Shown here in pieces: positions 1 through 12,202 of a stretch of DNA of 64,000 nt. The stretch is from contig JAJOZX010002714.1 in NCBI GenBank assembly GCA_023014485.1, positions 327,501 to 391,500 of the forward strand, given 5' to 3'. The DNA is from Bathynomus jamesi (lineage: Eukaryota; Arthropoda; Malacostraca; Isopoda; Cirolanidae). A model generated the notes under the pieces. It saw only the letters and a list, made by a program, of their open reading frames with translations. It searched no databases and was not told where the DNA came from. Position numbers and translations under genes: made by a program. Position 1 is the stretch's first letter; each line of letters begins with the position of its first letter.

Positions 1-252
1 TGGCTATCAGAATAGGCTAAGCTAGGCCTGTACAAACAAGCATAGGTAACATCGGAGTGATCTTATACCAGTCAAAAAATAATTCCAAAATGCAGGATCA
101 ATCTCAACTGCAGCCCTGGAGAAATTTTTCAATACTACACTTGAGGCAGAAGCACTTCAAAGTAAGTTCAAGGTAAACTAGTCAAAAAAACAATTCCAAA
201 ATATAGAAAGACACTTATGAAAAAGAGAACAAAGCTATCTAAACAACTGACA
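1..252. other. unannotated flank
   Basis: No coding, repeat or RNA signal recognised here. It ends at the 8-bp direct repeat AAGCAATT that borders the next element. Confidence 0.5.
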
Positions 253-365
253 AAGCAATTGGGGCCAGTTCTGTATTGCCCCCCATACAAAATAATTTTA
301 TTAAATATTAGGATTATAAATTATTATGATACAAAATATTAAAAATTCAAAAGGGTCCAAATTGT

Positions 366-546
366 TAATTAATTAGTTTTAAATTGATAATTAATTAGTT
401 TTAAATTGATAATTAATTAGTTTTAAATTGATAATTAATTAGTTTTAAATTGATAATTAATTAGTTTTAAATTGATAATTAATTAGTTTTAAATTGATAA
501 TTAATTAGTTTTAAATTGATAATTAATTAGTTTTGTAAAAATTGGT
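366..546. repeat. 22-bp tandem repeat, 8 units
   Basis: AATTAGTTTT recurs at 371, 393, 415, 437, 459, 481, 503 and 525, an exact 22-bp period with nearly identical units. About two units of the same monomer precede the same downstream sequence at 30240-30335, so the array is the variable part of a dispersed element tail rather than a stand-alone satellite. Confidence 0.9.
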
Positions 547-660
547 TATTGCCAATGTACAGGCAGTTTTTACATAGTGGAGCCACCTCGATAGGCCGAA
601 GTGGCCCCTAGTATGCCCACTATAAAAATTTCTTATGTTCTTCTTATGTTCTTATACCAA
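530..660 (+). mobile_element. 3' tail of a dispersed non-LTR-like element
   Basis: The stretch after the 22-bp array (GTAAAAATTGG, then a partly complementary CAGTTTTTACATA, then TTTCTTATGTTCTT) matches 30290-30345, where the same tail follows a retroelement C-terminal coding remnant. Only the 3' end is present here. Confidence 0.55.
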
Positions 661-767
661 TCAATTTGTGATGCGTGATCTTTATCCCCCATACCCACAA
701 GACCTAAATTATACAAATGATAATGTAATAACATGTGCCCACCTTGCCTGGGTAGCCAGAGCCATAG

Positions 768-2049
768 ATAGAATAACCTTTATTAATAATAAAATAAATA
801 TAGTAGTCTTTTTACAAACAAAATTTTTACAATTACAAATAATTGTGAAGCTCAACTATTTTTTTTTTTTTTTTTTTAATTTGGCCCTTAAGCTTTAGGC
901 TTTACTGGGCTCTTATTAAAAATAAGTAGCTAGCCGTTATAAATTAATAATAATAAAATAAATAAGTAAATAAGTATTATTAATAGTTAAAGCCTGTATT
1001 TCAATATTAATGGACAATATTAAACATTATTAGTGGACATTAATCCAAGATTTTTGTTAGTATCCCATTATTAATCAGGATTTTAACTTGGTTTTAAACA
1101 AATTTACATTCGCAATATTTTTTATATCGGCATGCAAGTCATTCCATAGTTTCAATCCAATGAAAATGGGTAGTTTTTGAGATGAAGACAATCTAAATTG
1201 AGGTATAACAATCTTTGATCTATTTCTGGTCTGATACGGGTGGATTTCTTGATGAGTTACAAAATATCTATTTACCCATTGCAAATTAATGATTTTGCTC
1301 TTACACTTTTAAATAAAAATAAAATGTGCCAGTTTGGTTATATCATTGAGCTTTAGTAGGTTTAGCTCTTTAAATAATGCACTAGAGTGATCAAGGAAAT
1401 CAGCATCAGATAATAACCTTATTGCTCATTTTTGGATGACAAAGATACCATTTAATGCGTTGTTAGCGGAGTTTCCCCAAACAAGGGTGCAGTATGTTAT
1501 ATAAGGAAGAACAAGAGTATGATAAAGAGTCAATAAAACTTGTTTAGGGACTACATTTCTAAGTTTAAACATTATAGCAACACTCCTTGAAATCTTTTTC
1601 ACGATATAATTTACATGATCACTCCATTGCAAATTCTTATCTAGCATTACACCAAGAAATTTTGTTACAGTACACTCCTTTATGGTGATTTCATTAACAT
1701 TGAGTTCATCAAGATATACATTTCTTTTATTAATAAAAATCATGAAATTTGTTTTACTGGTATTTAGGAAGAGTTTATTGGTGGTCAACCATTTCATTAC
1801 ACTGATGAATTCTGAATGAAATATATTCTTAGCTGTATTAACATCTTTGCAAGAAAAGGAGAGAGTTGTATCATCTGCAAACATTATGTAAAGGATAAAA
1901 AAGTTAAATGTACTTTTAAAATTTATTACAAACCAATATTTTCTTACCATATTGAATATTTGGTAATTATTCATTTTTATACTTAGTCTATTTTTATAAG
2001 AAACTTTTCTGGTCAATTTTGAGGTGTGTTGCATGAATATGTCATCCAT
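768..2049 (-). mobile_element. non-LTR retrotransposon, 5'-truncated, reverse transcriptase C-terminal half
   Basis: Minus-strand reading from 2049 gives a reverse transcriptase catalytic loop (FADDT), thumb-like text (FLGVMLDKNLQW, then [14 protein letters not shown]) and, after breaks near 1430 and 1290, a C-terminal tail (YQTRNRSK, then LKLWNDL) typical of CR1/Jockey-like LINEs. The frame is interrupted, so it is dead. Positions 768-1075 are a 3' UTR containing CCTTAAGCTTTAGGCTTTAC, which recurs near 4450 (inverted), 24775 and 55100, marking four copies of one family in the window. Confidence 0.8.
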
Positions 2050-2109
2050 TTCCTGTGCAAATACGTAGTTTTCAAGATATCTTGAAAACTACGCATTTGC
2101 ACAGGAAAC
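2049..2109. repeat. short perfect palindrome
   Basis: About 30 bp starting TTTCCTGTGCAAAT is followed at once by its inverted copy ending in GCACAGGAAA, with one mismatch and no loop. It lies immediately upstream of the LINE fragment. Confidence 0.75.
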
Positions 2110-3540
2110 AGATGGCCATTTCATACAAAACACCTAAAAATTAACTAGAAAAATTTATCATTTTCATTTAAACTACGTAACGAAAATATCATGATAACCT
2201 AACCAATCATCAAGGGTACCTATATACCATACTTAACCTAACTGGTTAATATTGGTTATTTCACCTAAATATCTTCTGATCTTTTTGTATTAGGCGCACT
2301 GTCACATTTCAGGCAAGTTAAGGATGAGAGCATAATGCCACTAAACTAAATCTAATTTGAAAAAAATAAAAAATAAGGAACAAAATTTAACCAACTAATT
2401 AAGTTGCAGAGTAGCGAAAAAAATAGCCTAATCAAGAAAAATATTTTGTGAAAAAAGTACATTTCAACAAATTTGCACAACATAAGATATATATTTTTTT
2501 AGTCAGTTTTGAATGGCAATTCAATATATTATATTGTTTTAACCATACGTGAGTGGGTTAAAAGACAAATATTAACTATTTTTATTAGAAATAGAAAACC
2601 AGGGTTGTTTTTTACTAACAAAAAGCACCAATTTTTTAATAAAATATATATATAAAACTATTTTTTTTAATCTATCAAATCTTCGCATCGCAGAAAACGA
2701 CGCTTCAGTCATTCCATAGATCTTCACATCGCTGTAAGAGACGCGTAACTTCATTAACACATAATTCACAAATTATGCCATAATTGGTTAATTTTGAATA
2801 TGTAGGCGTGTCTTCCACCATTTCTGACCAATTGTAAGTAAGAATTAATCAGCTGAAATGAGTAGAATCTAAGAAAACTGACTCCCAATTGGTTTAGGGT
2901 TGTGAAATCCATAGAGTATAATAAAAATGGCCGCTAATTGGTTCAGGGTCACGTGGTCTATTTTGCCTTTTTTTTTTTTTGTTTCACTACAGATTTGTTT
3001 ATGGGTACTTTTTATTTATTTCTTGTAATACTTGTGTTACCTTATTTCTATACAATAATGTCTTGAAGTGAAAGTGATACTGACATCGTGTGTAATGATT
3101 CAAGTGTATCGGGGTGTAGGTATCAATACTTTAGGATAGGCCAATAGCGATAGCGCTTTCAAAAAACTATATTTATTGAGACAGTGAAACTCTTTCTTTT
3201 CAGATATGCAAGTTACCCATAAAATTTGAAGCTAAATAAGTAAAGAAAACTAATTTTGATGGGAGACTTGTCTTGCTAAGAGGCCTCCAAGACTAAACAT
3301 CTACTTTTTTTTTCTTCCAATATCAGACCATTACTTTGGTCTTATATAATTATTTTAAGAGAATTTAATAAATAATATTAAAGTACATTTCTTTCTCATT
3401 AAAATGATGCATAATAATATATATCTAGCAAGAATAATCCAATCATTGCAAAAAAAAAAACTAGAAAGGTATGCAATTCCAGGAATTTCTAGCAACATTT
3501 ATGAATCATTTGCATAACTTATGATAGGTTAATAAAAAAA
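2110..3540. other. AT-rich interior of the 261-3567 element
   Basis: No gene is supported. A piece near 2180-2225 (ACGAAAATATCATGATAACC and onward) resembles one arm of the palindromic MITE family seen at 27168, 32529 and 45827. Confidence 0.4.
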
Positions 3541-3575
3541 TATGGGGGGCAATACAGAACTGTAGCCAAGCAATT

Positions 3576-4430
3576 AAGTGATACAAGACTAATTTTTACC
3601 AAAAACCCTATTATCCTTAACATTTACCTTGCTTTGTCCCAGCTTAAGCCACTTTAAAGTTCTAACACTCCTAACTAGGCATTCAATTATAGGTCTACCA
3701 GGCATGTTTAATTTACAATTATTCAAAAAATAACTAATTTAATGCATTAAAGTAATAATCATTCATAAAATGATTTATTTTTTAATTAAACTAATTTACA
3801 GCTAGATTCTGAAGGATCACCAAATTTACAGAGTTAATATATATAATAATACATCAACTTATAAAAAAAAAGCTTGGAGTACAATAGATGTGTTACCACT
3901 TTCACTTCAACTTCTTTCAACATAATTTAACAATCCTTCAACAATGTAAAAAAAACTTGGGAGCAAAAAAAGTCAGTGTTGCCACTTTCACTTTCAAAAA
4001 TAGGTCACCATCAGGTTAGGCTGGTTAACTTCAGTTATTATAGCCTACCTCCTAACTGCATCAGGATTCTAAAATTTTATCTAAAAACCCTACTCCAACC
4101 ACAAACATACCTCACTTACAAAATGTACAGTCGGGGTCAACTTACATTACATCGGTAATACCCAGGAGGTAATTATAATAAACCTGACACAAATAGAGTT
4201 ACTGATTAGTTGGTTAGTCTATTTTACGTCCTTGTCCTTGGGCAATAACACGAACCAGGAAAAATAAGTACCTTTAAAGGAAAACTGGGTTGAGTCAAAT
4301 ACATTACGTGCAACGAGTTAGACACTCCACCCCTATTTCTCAGAGGTTTCAATCAACCCTTGCACTGGTTATACCTATGGTTATATCGCAGAAGGATTTA
4401 TATATTTCACTCGGGTTACACCCTATACGT
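3576..4430. other. no gene recognised
   Basis: AT-rich sequence with no supported coding, RNA or repeat structure. Confidence 0.4.
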
Positions 4431-4575
4431 TAAGCTAGCCCAGTAAAACCTAAAGTTTAAGGGCTAAATAAAATAAAATAAATAGTTCGACTTCACAATT
4501 ATTTATGTCATTGTAAATTGTAAAATCAATATATATGTACTTTATTATTGATAAAGGTTATTCAATTAAAAAAAA
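4431..4575 (+). mobile_element. LINE 3' end only (same family as 768-2049)
   Basis: Inverted relative to the copy at 768: it reads AAACCTAAAGTTTAAGGGCT, then an A/T-rich tail and TTATTGATAAAGGTTATTC, the reverse complement of the family's 3' UTR. Only about 140 bp remains, typical of 5' truncation during target-primed insertion. Confidence 0.65.
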
Positions 4576-4797
4576 CCCTAGCCTTACCTACTTACAGTTC
4601 GGGATCTTGGCCAAATTCATTAGCTAAACTAAACATAACATTAATTTCGTGGTCTGTCTTTTAAAGCAGACTAAAATTTGCATCAACAAACTAACTAACT
4701 CATGCTGCAATAACCATGTAGACTACTTCTAGACTATCAAATGGTTGGTTTAAAGTGGTAGATTAACTTCTTCTCAACATCTAAGGTCATATGACAG

Positions 4798-5010
4798 CAT
4801 ACCTAATTTTAGTGTGCAGTGATAACCAATATGCGCGGTAATAATTTCAATTTGTGCAGTGGTAAATTGAAAATCTGTGCATTGATAAATTAGGTTCGAT
4901 ATCCGATACAGAACCTAATTTATCACTTCACAGATTTTCAATTTATCACCGCACAAATTTAAATTATTACTGCGCATAGAGGTTATCACTGCACACTAAA
5001 ATTAGGTATG
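4798..5010. mobile_element. palindromic MITE with 8-bp target duplication
   Basis: The ends are inverted copies beginning CATACCTAATTTTAGTGTGC, and most of the 213 bp can fold into one hairpin. TATGACAG is duplicated at 4790-4797 and 5011-5018, consistent with a hAT-type MITE. Confidence 0.8.
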
Positions 5011-5018
5011 TATGACAG

Positions 5019-5180
5019 AGAGGACCTACAGCTTTACATGGGTTCTAAACCACGGGTCGTTACATAATCTGGACGCAGAAGACGGTCCCTTATCCAACTA
5101 CACTCATTCCCAACGTCGTTTAACTTAACTGATCGATGGGAAGAGGTGTTAGGACATTGGCCATGAGCCCATGACGTAGC
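5019..5180 (-). mobile_element. SINE-like fragment
   Basis: On the minus strand this contains GACCCGTGGTTTAGAACCCA followed by a TGTAGGTCCTCTCTGTCAT segment. Related pieces lie at 44840-44965 (+), 53385-53535 (-) and 30340-30475 (+). The family resembles the 3' body of tRNA-derived SINEs found elsewhere in the window. No RNA polymerase III A box is seen here. Confidence 0.5.
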
Positions 5181-6337
5181 CCGTTTAACAATCAAAAGCC
5201 TTAACGCGAAAGAGAGAAAGAGAGTTACAAGGACAAGAGGAACCTCAAAGATCCTTCGCTCCATTCACGGAGGTTCCTATTAATTTTTACCCTATTCTAG
5301 CAATAGTAGAAAATGGATAGAAAAGCATAATTCTCTCTCCTCCACTCTCCGCCGGAGGCGGGTACAGAAAAATGTTGGACAAATATTTTGACCGTGGAAA
5401 AGTAGCTAAGGAATTTTTTACAGGAAAGAGGAGAATATATAATTAAGCTAGCTTTAAAATTACGCTATGCACACATAGAGATCGTACACAAGATAGCACC
5501 GCTGTATGAACTAACCAATAATATACTTGTATCGATCACCAGATCATGATTGTAAGATGGGGTAGGGTCAATTCAGTCATTCTCGGTAACCAATGGTGTT
5601 AAGTAGAGGGGGGGGGGGATATTATCTCTCTACTTATTCAGTGTTTATATGGATAATTTATCTGTTGTATGAACACTTGTTAGAAAATCTAGAAGAGGAA
5701 GAGCCATTGTTGTCCCAAGGCGATATGATGACTAAGCTGATTGATGCAGCATTGCTTGTATATATTAAGTTAAGGTGTATATATATATCCATCTCATAAT
5801 TGTAAGGTTAGTGAAAAATTCACTTAATTTAGAGCTAGCATTTTTGGGCTCTTGTGGCATCATTGTTTGGGCACTCTTGTGGCATCATTTTTTTGGGGGC
5901 ACTGCGCGTCCTTCCTTCTCGTTTGTTGAATGCGGCACTTACAGGGCGTGGTCTTATAGAGAGCTCTCTTGCAATTCAGTTTGGTTTTTTAAATACAAGA
6001 CTGCTGCATCGTGCAATGGTGCAGGTTGTGTTGTTGTTGTTGCAAGGTTTAGAAAGAAGACCATAAATAGTGCCCCTTTTGTTTTTTATCTTAATTTTAT
6101 GCAACTGAGGCCTAAGGTAGGCCCAAATCGAGTCAGCAACCCTGAGGTAGAACCTAATAGGAATTCCAAGTCCGTAAGTTTTTAGTCTAGCTTAACTTGG
6201 GCTGTCTGTAGGTTAAACTGACCCTTAAGAGCTTGGCCGTTCACGACTCAGCTGGAATTCTGAACCCAATAAAATAAAAAATAACACTTGTAAAATAGGC
6301 TGCTATCTTGGTGCAATGACTGTTAATCATCTGACGT
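5181..6337. other. no gene recognised
   Basis: No supported coding sequence. It contains a nine-G run near 5605 and a short local duplication at 5848-5895 (CTCTTGTGGCATCATT twice). Confidence 0.4.
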
Positions 6338-7145
6338 AGGCAGATGATCTAGTTCTTATTTTTCCATCTGTAAAAGGGCTCAGCACACTTCTGAAAGTTT
6401 GTGAAAAGTGCGGGAAGGGTAATGACAGAATATAATACTATTAAAAATCATATTGTGATTATGAGAATCAAAGACTACAAGGATATGAAACTAACTGAAT
6501 TTCACTTGAATCGTATGGTGCTGTCAGAAGTGATCCAGACCAAGTATCTGGGCCACATACTAACTGATGGTCCTTCAAATGACTGTGACATTCGAAGGCA
6601 GTGTAGACAATTATATGCTCAGAGAAATACTTTGATTAGAACATTCCATGTGTACATTAGATGTTAAGATGACTTTGTTCAAAACTTTTTGTACCCCACT
6701 GTATACAGCTCATTTATAGTGGAACTACAGGATGTAGGCCTATCATTTGAGAAAACTGTATGTTACCGATAATAATATTTTTAGGAGTTTATTAAGAACT
6801 CCTAAATTTATAAGTAGTACTAGTACTCCTTCTAGTGCCAGTACGCTGTCTGTAGTCAATAAGGTGCCTAACTGTGCTAGTGTCATACGCAATTTTGTAT
6901 TTAGATTTATTACTCCGCTTGGAGAGTCAGTCACTAAGATAATAGAACGCATGGTTAGTGGACCGGTATCTGATATAGTTTATAAATCTCGAATCTGGAA
7001 GCATTGGTGTAGGCAACTGTATGTTTATTATGTATAGTGTTCTATTGGCCTACATGGTTACTGCTCCATACAACTATCTCCTAACCTCCAATGGACCACT
7101 TGTATAATGTGTGTGCCAGTCAAGTCTGAAATAAAGTGTTTGTTT
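6338..7145 (+). mobile_element. non-LTR retrotransposon fragment (second LINE family)
   Basis: Starting near 6338 the plus strand reads an ADDL reverse transcriptase motif, then KYLGHILTDGPSND, CRQLYAQRNTLIRTF and, after a frame break near 6665, LFKTFCTPLYTAHLW. A last segment at 6747-7037 ends in IWKHWCRQLYVYYV. This is the C-terminal part of a LINE reverse transcriptase. The element ends in AATAAAGTGTTTGTTTGTTTG-like sequence. Relatives of the final segment and tail occur at 18220-18640, 18780-18945 and 29325-29445 (-). Confidence 0.7.
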
Positions 7146-7247
7146 GTTTGTATCGTCACAAAAAACCTCGAACATGTGGTTTTGATTTTATGCAACATAT
7201 TTACGGCTCTATTTACCTAGGTATTGGTCCAACAAAGACCCCATGAC

Positions 7248-7645
7248 CAAGGACGTTTTTATTTTTAATCTTTCAGAATTCTCGGGGAGCAAGGTTCTGA
7301 GGGGGCCCGCTTCATTGAGCATAACTTATTTGTGTTAATTAGTTACTGTAACTTCAATTTGGTGCATTTTTAATGAAAAAGTATAAACTAGTATTCATAG
7401 TGCTCACTCATATTATCATACTGTATATATAAAATTTATATCTAAAAGTTCTGAAAGATAAAAAACACAATGTTAGAAAAAACGGTATAAAAGTATTGAT
7501 AACTGAAACTGAAAGATGTACAGTATATTTGAAATAAAACAACAAATGCTCATCATTATTTGTTTGGGTTTTGTATTACAATGAGTAAGGACAAGGGGCC
7601 AGTCGGTGCACCGCACCGATTGTACCTGTATTAAAAACGTCCCTG
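7248..7645. mobile_element. hAT-type MITE
   Basis: The inverted ends are CAAGGACGTTTTTA and CAGGGACGTTTTTA. The flanking 8-mers are CCCATGAC (7240-7247) and CCCATGAT (7646-7653), a target duplication with one change. No coding content. Confidence 0.6.
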
Positions 7646-7749
7646 CCCATGATCTACTTCAGGCTAGCCCCTAAAGGATTAAGAGAGAGGTAAAGGTTAA
7701 ACTCTCCATGTCTACACCCATGTACGCACAAAGCCATCAAGCCGGAAAA

Positions 7750-7944
7750 GGGGCCGTTCAAAAATTACGTAATGATATTTTTGCTAAAACTTGACAACCC
7801 AGATCCGCCAGGAACATTTTGTAACACTAGACCAGACACCCCGCCTAAGATGTTATGTAACACTTCCCCCACCCCACACGTTACAAGGGGGTGGGGGTGT
7901 CAAGTTTTAGCAAAAATAGCGTTATGTAATTTTTGAACGGCGCC
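7750..7944. mobile_element. foldback MITE
   Basis: Inverted arms of about 45 bp share GCCGTTCAAAAATTAC and TTTTTGCTAAAACTTGACA. The spacer contains two short degenerate copies of a CCCACCCC-type motif. No clear target duplication was found. Confidence 0.65.
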
Positions 7945-8452
7945 AAAGTGATGAAATACTTCTACAGAAAAGGGGTGGAAACAGGAATTAAGAGCAGAAA
8001 TAATCTACCCTTAGCCAGAGATGGGCACGATCTTGATCTTGAAGATCACTTTTATTATGGTGATCTTGATCTTGATCTAAGATCACTTTATTTCTTGTGA
8101 TCTTGATCTTGAAGATCACTTTAGACTTCAAGATCACTTTTAATTTCAGATTCTTAAATATGCCGCTATGCGAATGTCATTTGTTTTTTGTCCAAGCGAC
8201 ATCTGGTGGCAACTTTGTTCAACACCGACTGTTTATGTTTTCTGTTAGTTGGGTGACTTGCGTCATGCGTGGGCTCATGGAAGGTGTAGTTGCTGTGGAA
8301 TTTAGGCTCGTAAAAAGTGTAATTTACTGTGCAATTATGTTAAAAGTGTTCTATTATATTATTATATATAGGCATAAAATATAGCCTATAGGTCCGTATT
8401 CATAATAAATTAATTCTAAACATATTTTATTTACAGATTGAATTTTTTAATA

Positions 8453-11400
8453 ATGAGTGCAATTTTACAACTTCAACAGGCTCCCAAGGGAACCAAATAT
8501 TCTAGGTTGTCACCAGAACAGTATTCAATATATTTAGATAACAATGTTGGTAATAAGGATCAATCTGTGCTATTGAACGGAAAATATTTTCAAATTGTCG
8601 AAAAAAGTGGAAACAGTATCAAAGTTATTTGTAGGCAGTGTACAAAGAAAACTACAATTCTGTCTGCTGGCCTCGACTCAACAAGCAATCTTCTGAGGCA
8701 CCTCAGGGTTAGTACTACTTAGTAACTAAGTAGTAAGTAGCAACATTAACATAATGGTTCAAGTCATATTTTAAGTGACTGGTGCCATACAAGACTAATG
8801 CTACATTTACATAGACGTCCATTTGAATATATTGTGCACTTCGGATATTAATAGATTATGGACTAGTAACTACATTAAAAACTGCCGATATCCAACTATA
8901 ATAAAACGCCAGGTGTATCTGTCTTTCTCTCTGTCTGATCCATGTCTGTAATTTCTCCTATTTAGTTACTGAAGGACGAAATTCGGCTTTCAATTTAACA
9001 TAGGATAAAAATGCACTGATCATGGTGAAAATAATTTTAGTTAAAGATAACAAAATTTTAGAATCTTGTTAAGTATTAATTTCAACTAGAAGTTTGATAC
9101 TCTGATAAATATTATACAGGGTGTTCAAGAAGTCTCTCCGCATGATAATAATTTATTTTCTTGTGCAGAAACTACATTCGGATCTTTTGGGTGAATATGA
9201 ATCGGAGAAGAAATCTCGCAAGCGTCCAGCTAAAGAAGAAGATGCCAGCGGCAGCAATGCTGGCCCTGCCAAAATTGCCAAGCAGTCAACACTAAGCATG
9301 TTCCACATTTCCAAGCAAAAACCAGGACCACCAATATGCAAGGATATCCTTGAAAAGAAGATTCTCTCGCTTGTGGCTAATGGGCTCCTACCATTGAGCC
9401 TAGTTGAACTACATGAATTTAAGGATCTTCTTTCATGTTAGTATAACTCAAATATTTTGCTATTTTTTCCATAGCTAATATCTGATTAAAATAATTAATC
9501 ATATTATTTGTATGAACATTAGACTATCGCTAGCCTAGCTAAATATTTTGATATTTTTTCCATAGCTAATCTATTGTATTTGTTTTAATTTTTAAATATT
9601 TTTTTCAGACGTCAACCCGGCTGTTCAGGTGCCATCTAGACGCACCCTGGCTAGATCTCTTGCAACAACAACCAGTACAATGAAGGAAGACATACAAGCA
9701 AAACTGGCAGCAGTTGACCATGTGTGTGTTACATGCGACATATGGTCAACTAATCACCGCAGTTTCATGGGAGTCACTGGGCATTGGGTATGCTATTGAT
9801 TTAGTGTATTATTTTTATATAATTGATAAATTGACCATTGGTGATAGACTGATAGTCTGATAGACTTATAGTATAATCTTTTCAATTATTCGACATGTGT
9901 TCCTCATTCATTAATTTGGTGAGTCTTCATTTTGCTGTGATTCACAGTAATTTCACACTAATTCACTGATTCTGTCATCTGTCATTGTGTCTGATTCACA
10001 GCAAAATGTGGAAGAGTCCATATTCACAGGCTGTGAATATGGACTCTTCCACATTTTGCTCTTATGGGATGGGTCACTGATGTGGTGGTATGGTAGGCGA
10101 CTCATCGCTGAATTGCCTCCTTTATATCACATAGTTCTTCTCTTCAATGTTTGGTGGCGCAGTTTAGCTGGTGCGTGTCTAACCAATATTATTAAATTAA
10201 GCTTAAAAAAATGTTCATACAAACATTGATTTTATATTCTTACATTACAGATCAATGATGACTTGTCGCGAGGATCAGCTGCACTGGCATGCCGAAGATT
10301 TCGTGGAACACATAGCTTTGATAAAATTGCTGGAATATTGGACAGGATCAACTCGGAGCATGGTTTATCTTATAGAAAAGTTGTATCTACAGTCACCGAC
10401 AATGCATCGAACATGGTGAAATGCTTTAAAGAGTTCGGTGTTCGTGTTCAGAATCGTACTGACGACATTGATGAAGATGATGCAGATGAAGATGATGATG
10501 AAAAAGATTCAGATGAAGAGGTTATCATCAGCAACTTTCCTGAACATTCAGGAGAGCATGGAGAGGAGTCAGTGAAACTATCATCCCATATTCGATGTGC
10601 CTCCCACACATTGAACTTGGTAGCAACAACTGATGCAGATAAAGGACTGAATTCACCTGGACTAAAGAAGATAAAGCATTCTGCAATGGGAAAATGTTCG
10701 GCGCTGTGGAATGCTGCTGGTAAACCCAAGTCAGCAGAAAAAATACAGGAAATAACTGGCGTCCAATTTAGGTACCCATGCGTCACCCGATGGAACTCAA
10801 TGTACGACTCATTAAGCCAAATATATAAACATAAGAACGACGTGAATGTAGCTCTTGAAGAACTGAATCTACCCATCCTCAAAGACAATGAATTGGAATT
10901 TATTTCAGAATATTTGTCTGTTCTAAAACCAATTGCAGCAGCCCTCAACAAATTACAGGCAGAGAAAGAATGCTACTACGGTTGTCTTCTTCCAACAGTC
11001 CTAGTGACTCAAGATGCCCTCGCAAGATTGGAGCCTATCCAACCAAACGACCTGCGCTTGAGACACTGCATGCCATTACTGGCAGCAGTCTCTCTGGCTT
11101 CAATGCCAGATTTGGTCATTTTTTGTCGTTGAGCCCCGAGGTAACTGATGCCGTTTTGGCCTCAGTATCTCATCCGTATTTCAAACTTAGATGGATATCA
11201 TTGTTGCAAGGGCCTAATTTCGGCGATCATGAAGCAATCAAGTCTCAAGTAAAAGACAAGCTGCAAATGGCTGTAAGAAATTGTAATTCTGGCAGCAGTG
11301 GTAATAGTTCGGTGAACTCAGACTCATCATCTGAAGACGATTTCTTCAGAACTATGGACGGCTCATTCTCTGCTCCTAACAACAAGGAAGACTTGGAAGT

Positions 11401-11623
11401 CCTCAATTATTTGCAGGACACCAGTAAGGCACTCGACTCTTTAGATAGGTATCCTGCTATAAAGAAGATCTTCAAGAGGTATAACACCACGCTACCTTCC
11501 TCTGCACCAGTGGAACGGTTGTTTTCGTTTGCTGGCATGGTTCATAGCCCCAAACGAAGTCGTCTCTCGGATGGTAACTTTGAACAATTGGTTTGGCTGA
11601 AAGCAAATGTTTACAGCGGTTGA
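8453..11623 (+). CDS. hAT transposase (BED zinc finger), frameshifted
   Basis: Exons inferred from GT..AG borders: 8453-8707, 9169-9436, 9609-9787 and 10251-11623. Exon 1 carries CRQC and, joined to exon 2, HLRKLH, giving the C2..HxxxxH pattern of a BED finger. Exon 3 ends with CDIWS, the region of the first catalytic Asp. Exon 4 carries TDNASNM (second Asp region), an acidic D/E-rich insertion, RWNS, and the C-terminal dimerisation segment with APVERLFSFAG. The phases of the first three junctions are compatible. Reading frame is lost near 11085-11095 within CTCTCT, where the upstream frame runs to a stop and the downstream frame resumes GFNARFGHF. The copy is therefore probably inactive unless the base count is an assembly error. 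Close in type to zinc finger BED domain proteins of animal genomes. Confidence 0.85.
10000..10060. repeat. perfect 30-bp palindrome inside transposase intron
   Basis: AGCAAAATGTGGAAGAGTCC and the next ten bases are followed, after a single G, by the exact inverted copy. It lies within the third intron of the hAT transposase gene. Confidence 0.85.
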
Positions 11624-12202
11624 ACATTAAATTAACACTCTTAACTTGCGGTTTTTACCCTTATATTGTCAGTAATTGCGTACTGCAGTAAAACTGTAAA
11701 ATTAAATTCTATGTAAAAAATGTTTACTTATATATGCTGACCATTCATTGATATGGGTTATGGACCTGGTGAAATGAGAATTGAGAAAAATAGAACTAAA
11801 AACTATATGTAGGTCATTTAATAGTTTTTTCTTTGCTGATAAGTTATGATAATACTAAGTTTTAAGTTTACCACCTGAAAAACTGAAAGGGGAATCGTCA
11901 ATCCCCGTGGTTTAGATCAGGTGACATGGGTAGGATGCGATGCTTGTATTGCCTCAGCCCTCAGGGGAGTATTAGGAGTGATACTTTTCAGGAGTGATTA
12001 ACAAAATAATTTGTTTTTGTTTACTCTACAAGAGTACAACTTTTTTCAATTCATATAAAAGTGATCTTAAAAAGTGATCTTGAAAAGTGATCTTCAAGAT
12101 CACGATCTTGATCTGGATCTTCAAGATCACATTTTTCTGGTGATCTGATCTTGATCTTCAAGATCACCAAAGTTGGTGATCTTGCCCATCTCTGCCCTTA
12201 GC

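Larger units (their letters stand above)
261..3567. mobile_element. TIR DNA transposon-like element with 8-bp target duplication
   Basis: The two ends are inverted copies sharing CAGTTCTGTATTGCCCCCCA, preceded by GGGGC on the left and GGCTA on the right. Identical 8-bp direct repeats AAGCAATT sit at 253-260 and 3568-3575, as expected for hAT or P type transposition. No transposase is visible inside. The interior holds a tandem array, a non-LTR retroelement fragment on the minus strand and AT-rich filler, so this is a non-autonomous carrier or one that was filled by later insertions. The superfamily is inferred from the duplication length only. Confidence 0.6.
8016..12194 (+). mobile_element. 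hAT transposon, full length
   Basis: Perfect 12-bp terminal inverted repeats CAGAGATGGGCA/TGCCCATCTCTG are bounded by a perfect 8-bp target duplication CCCTTAGC at 8008-8015 and 12195-12202. Subterminal regions (8028-8145 and 12060-12182) are crowded with GATCTTGATCTT and GAAGATCAC motifs in both directions, the sort of array hAT transposases bind. It encodes a multi-exon BED-finger transposase on the plus strand, disrupted by one frameshift. Confidence 0.92.

Noticed and set aside
366..546. Regular 22-bp repeats resembling a CRISPR array
   Set aside because: Units are contiguous with no unique spacers, AT-only, and in a eukaryotic context.
10448..10951. Minus-strand Ser-rich open frame
   Set aside because: Antisense shadow of the hAT transposase acidic region.
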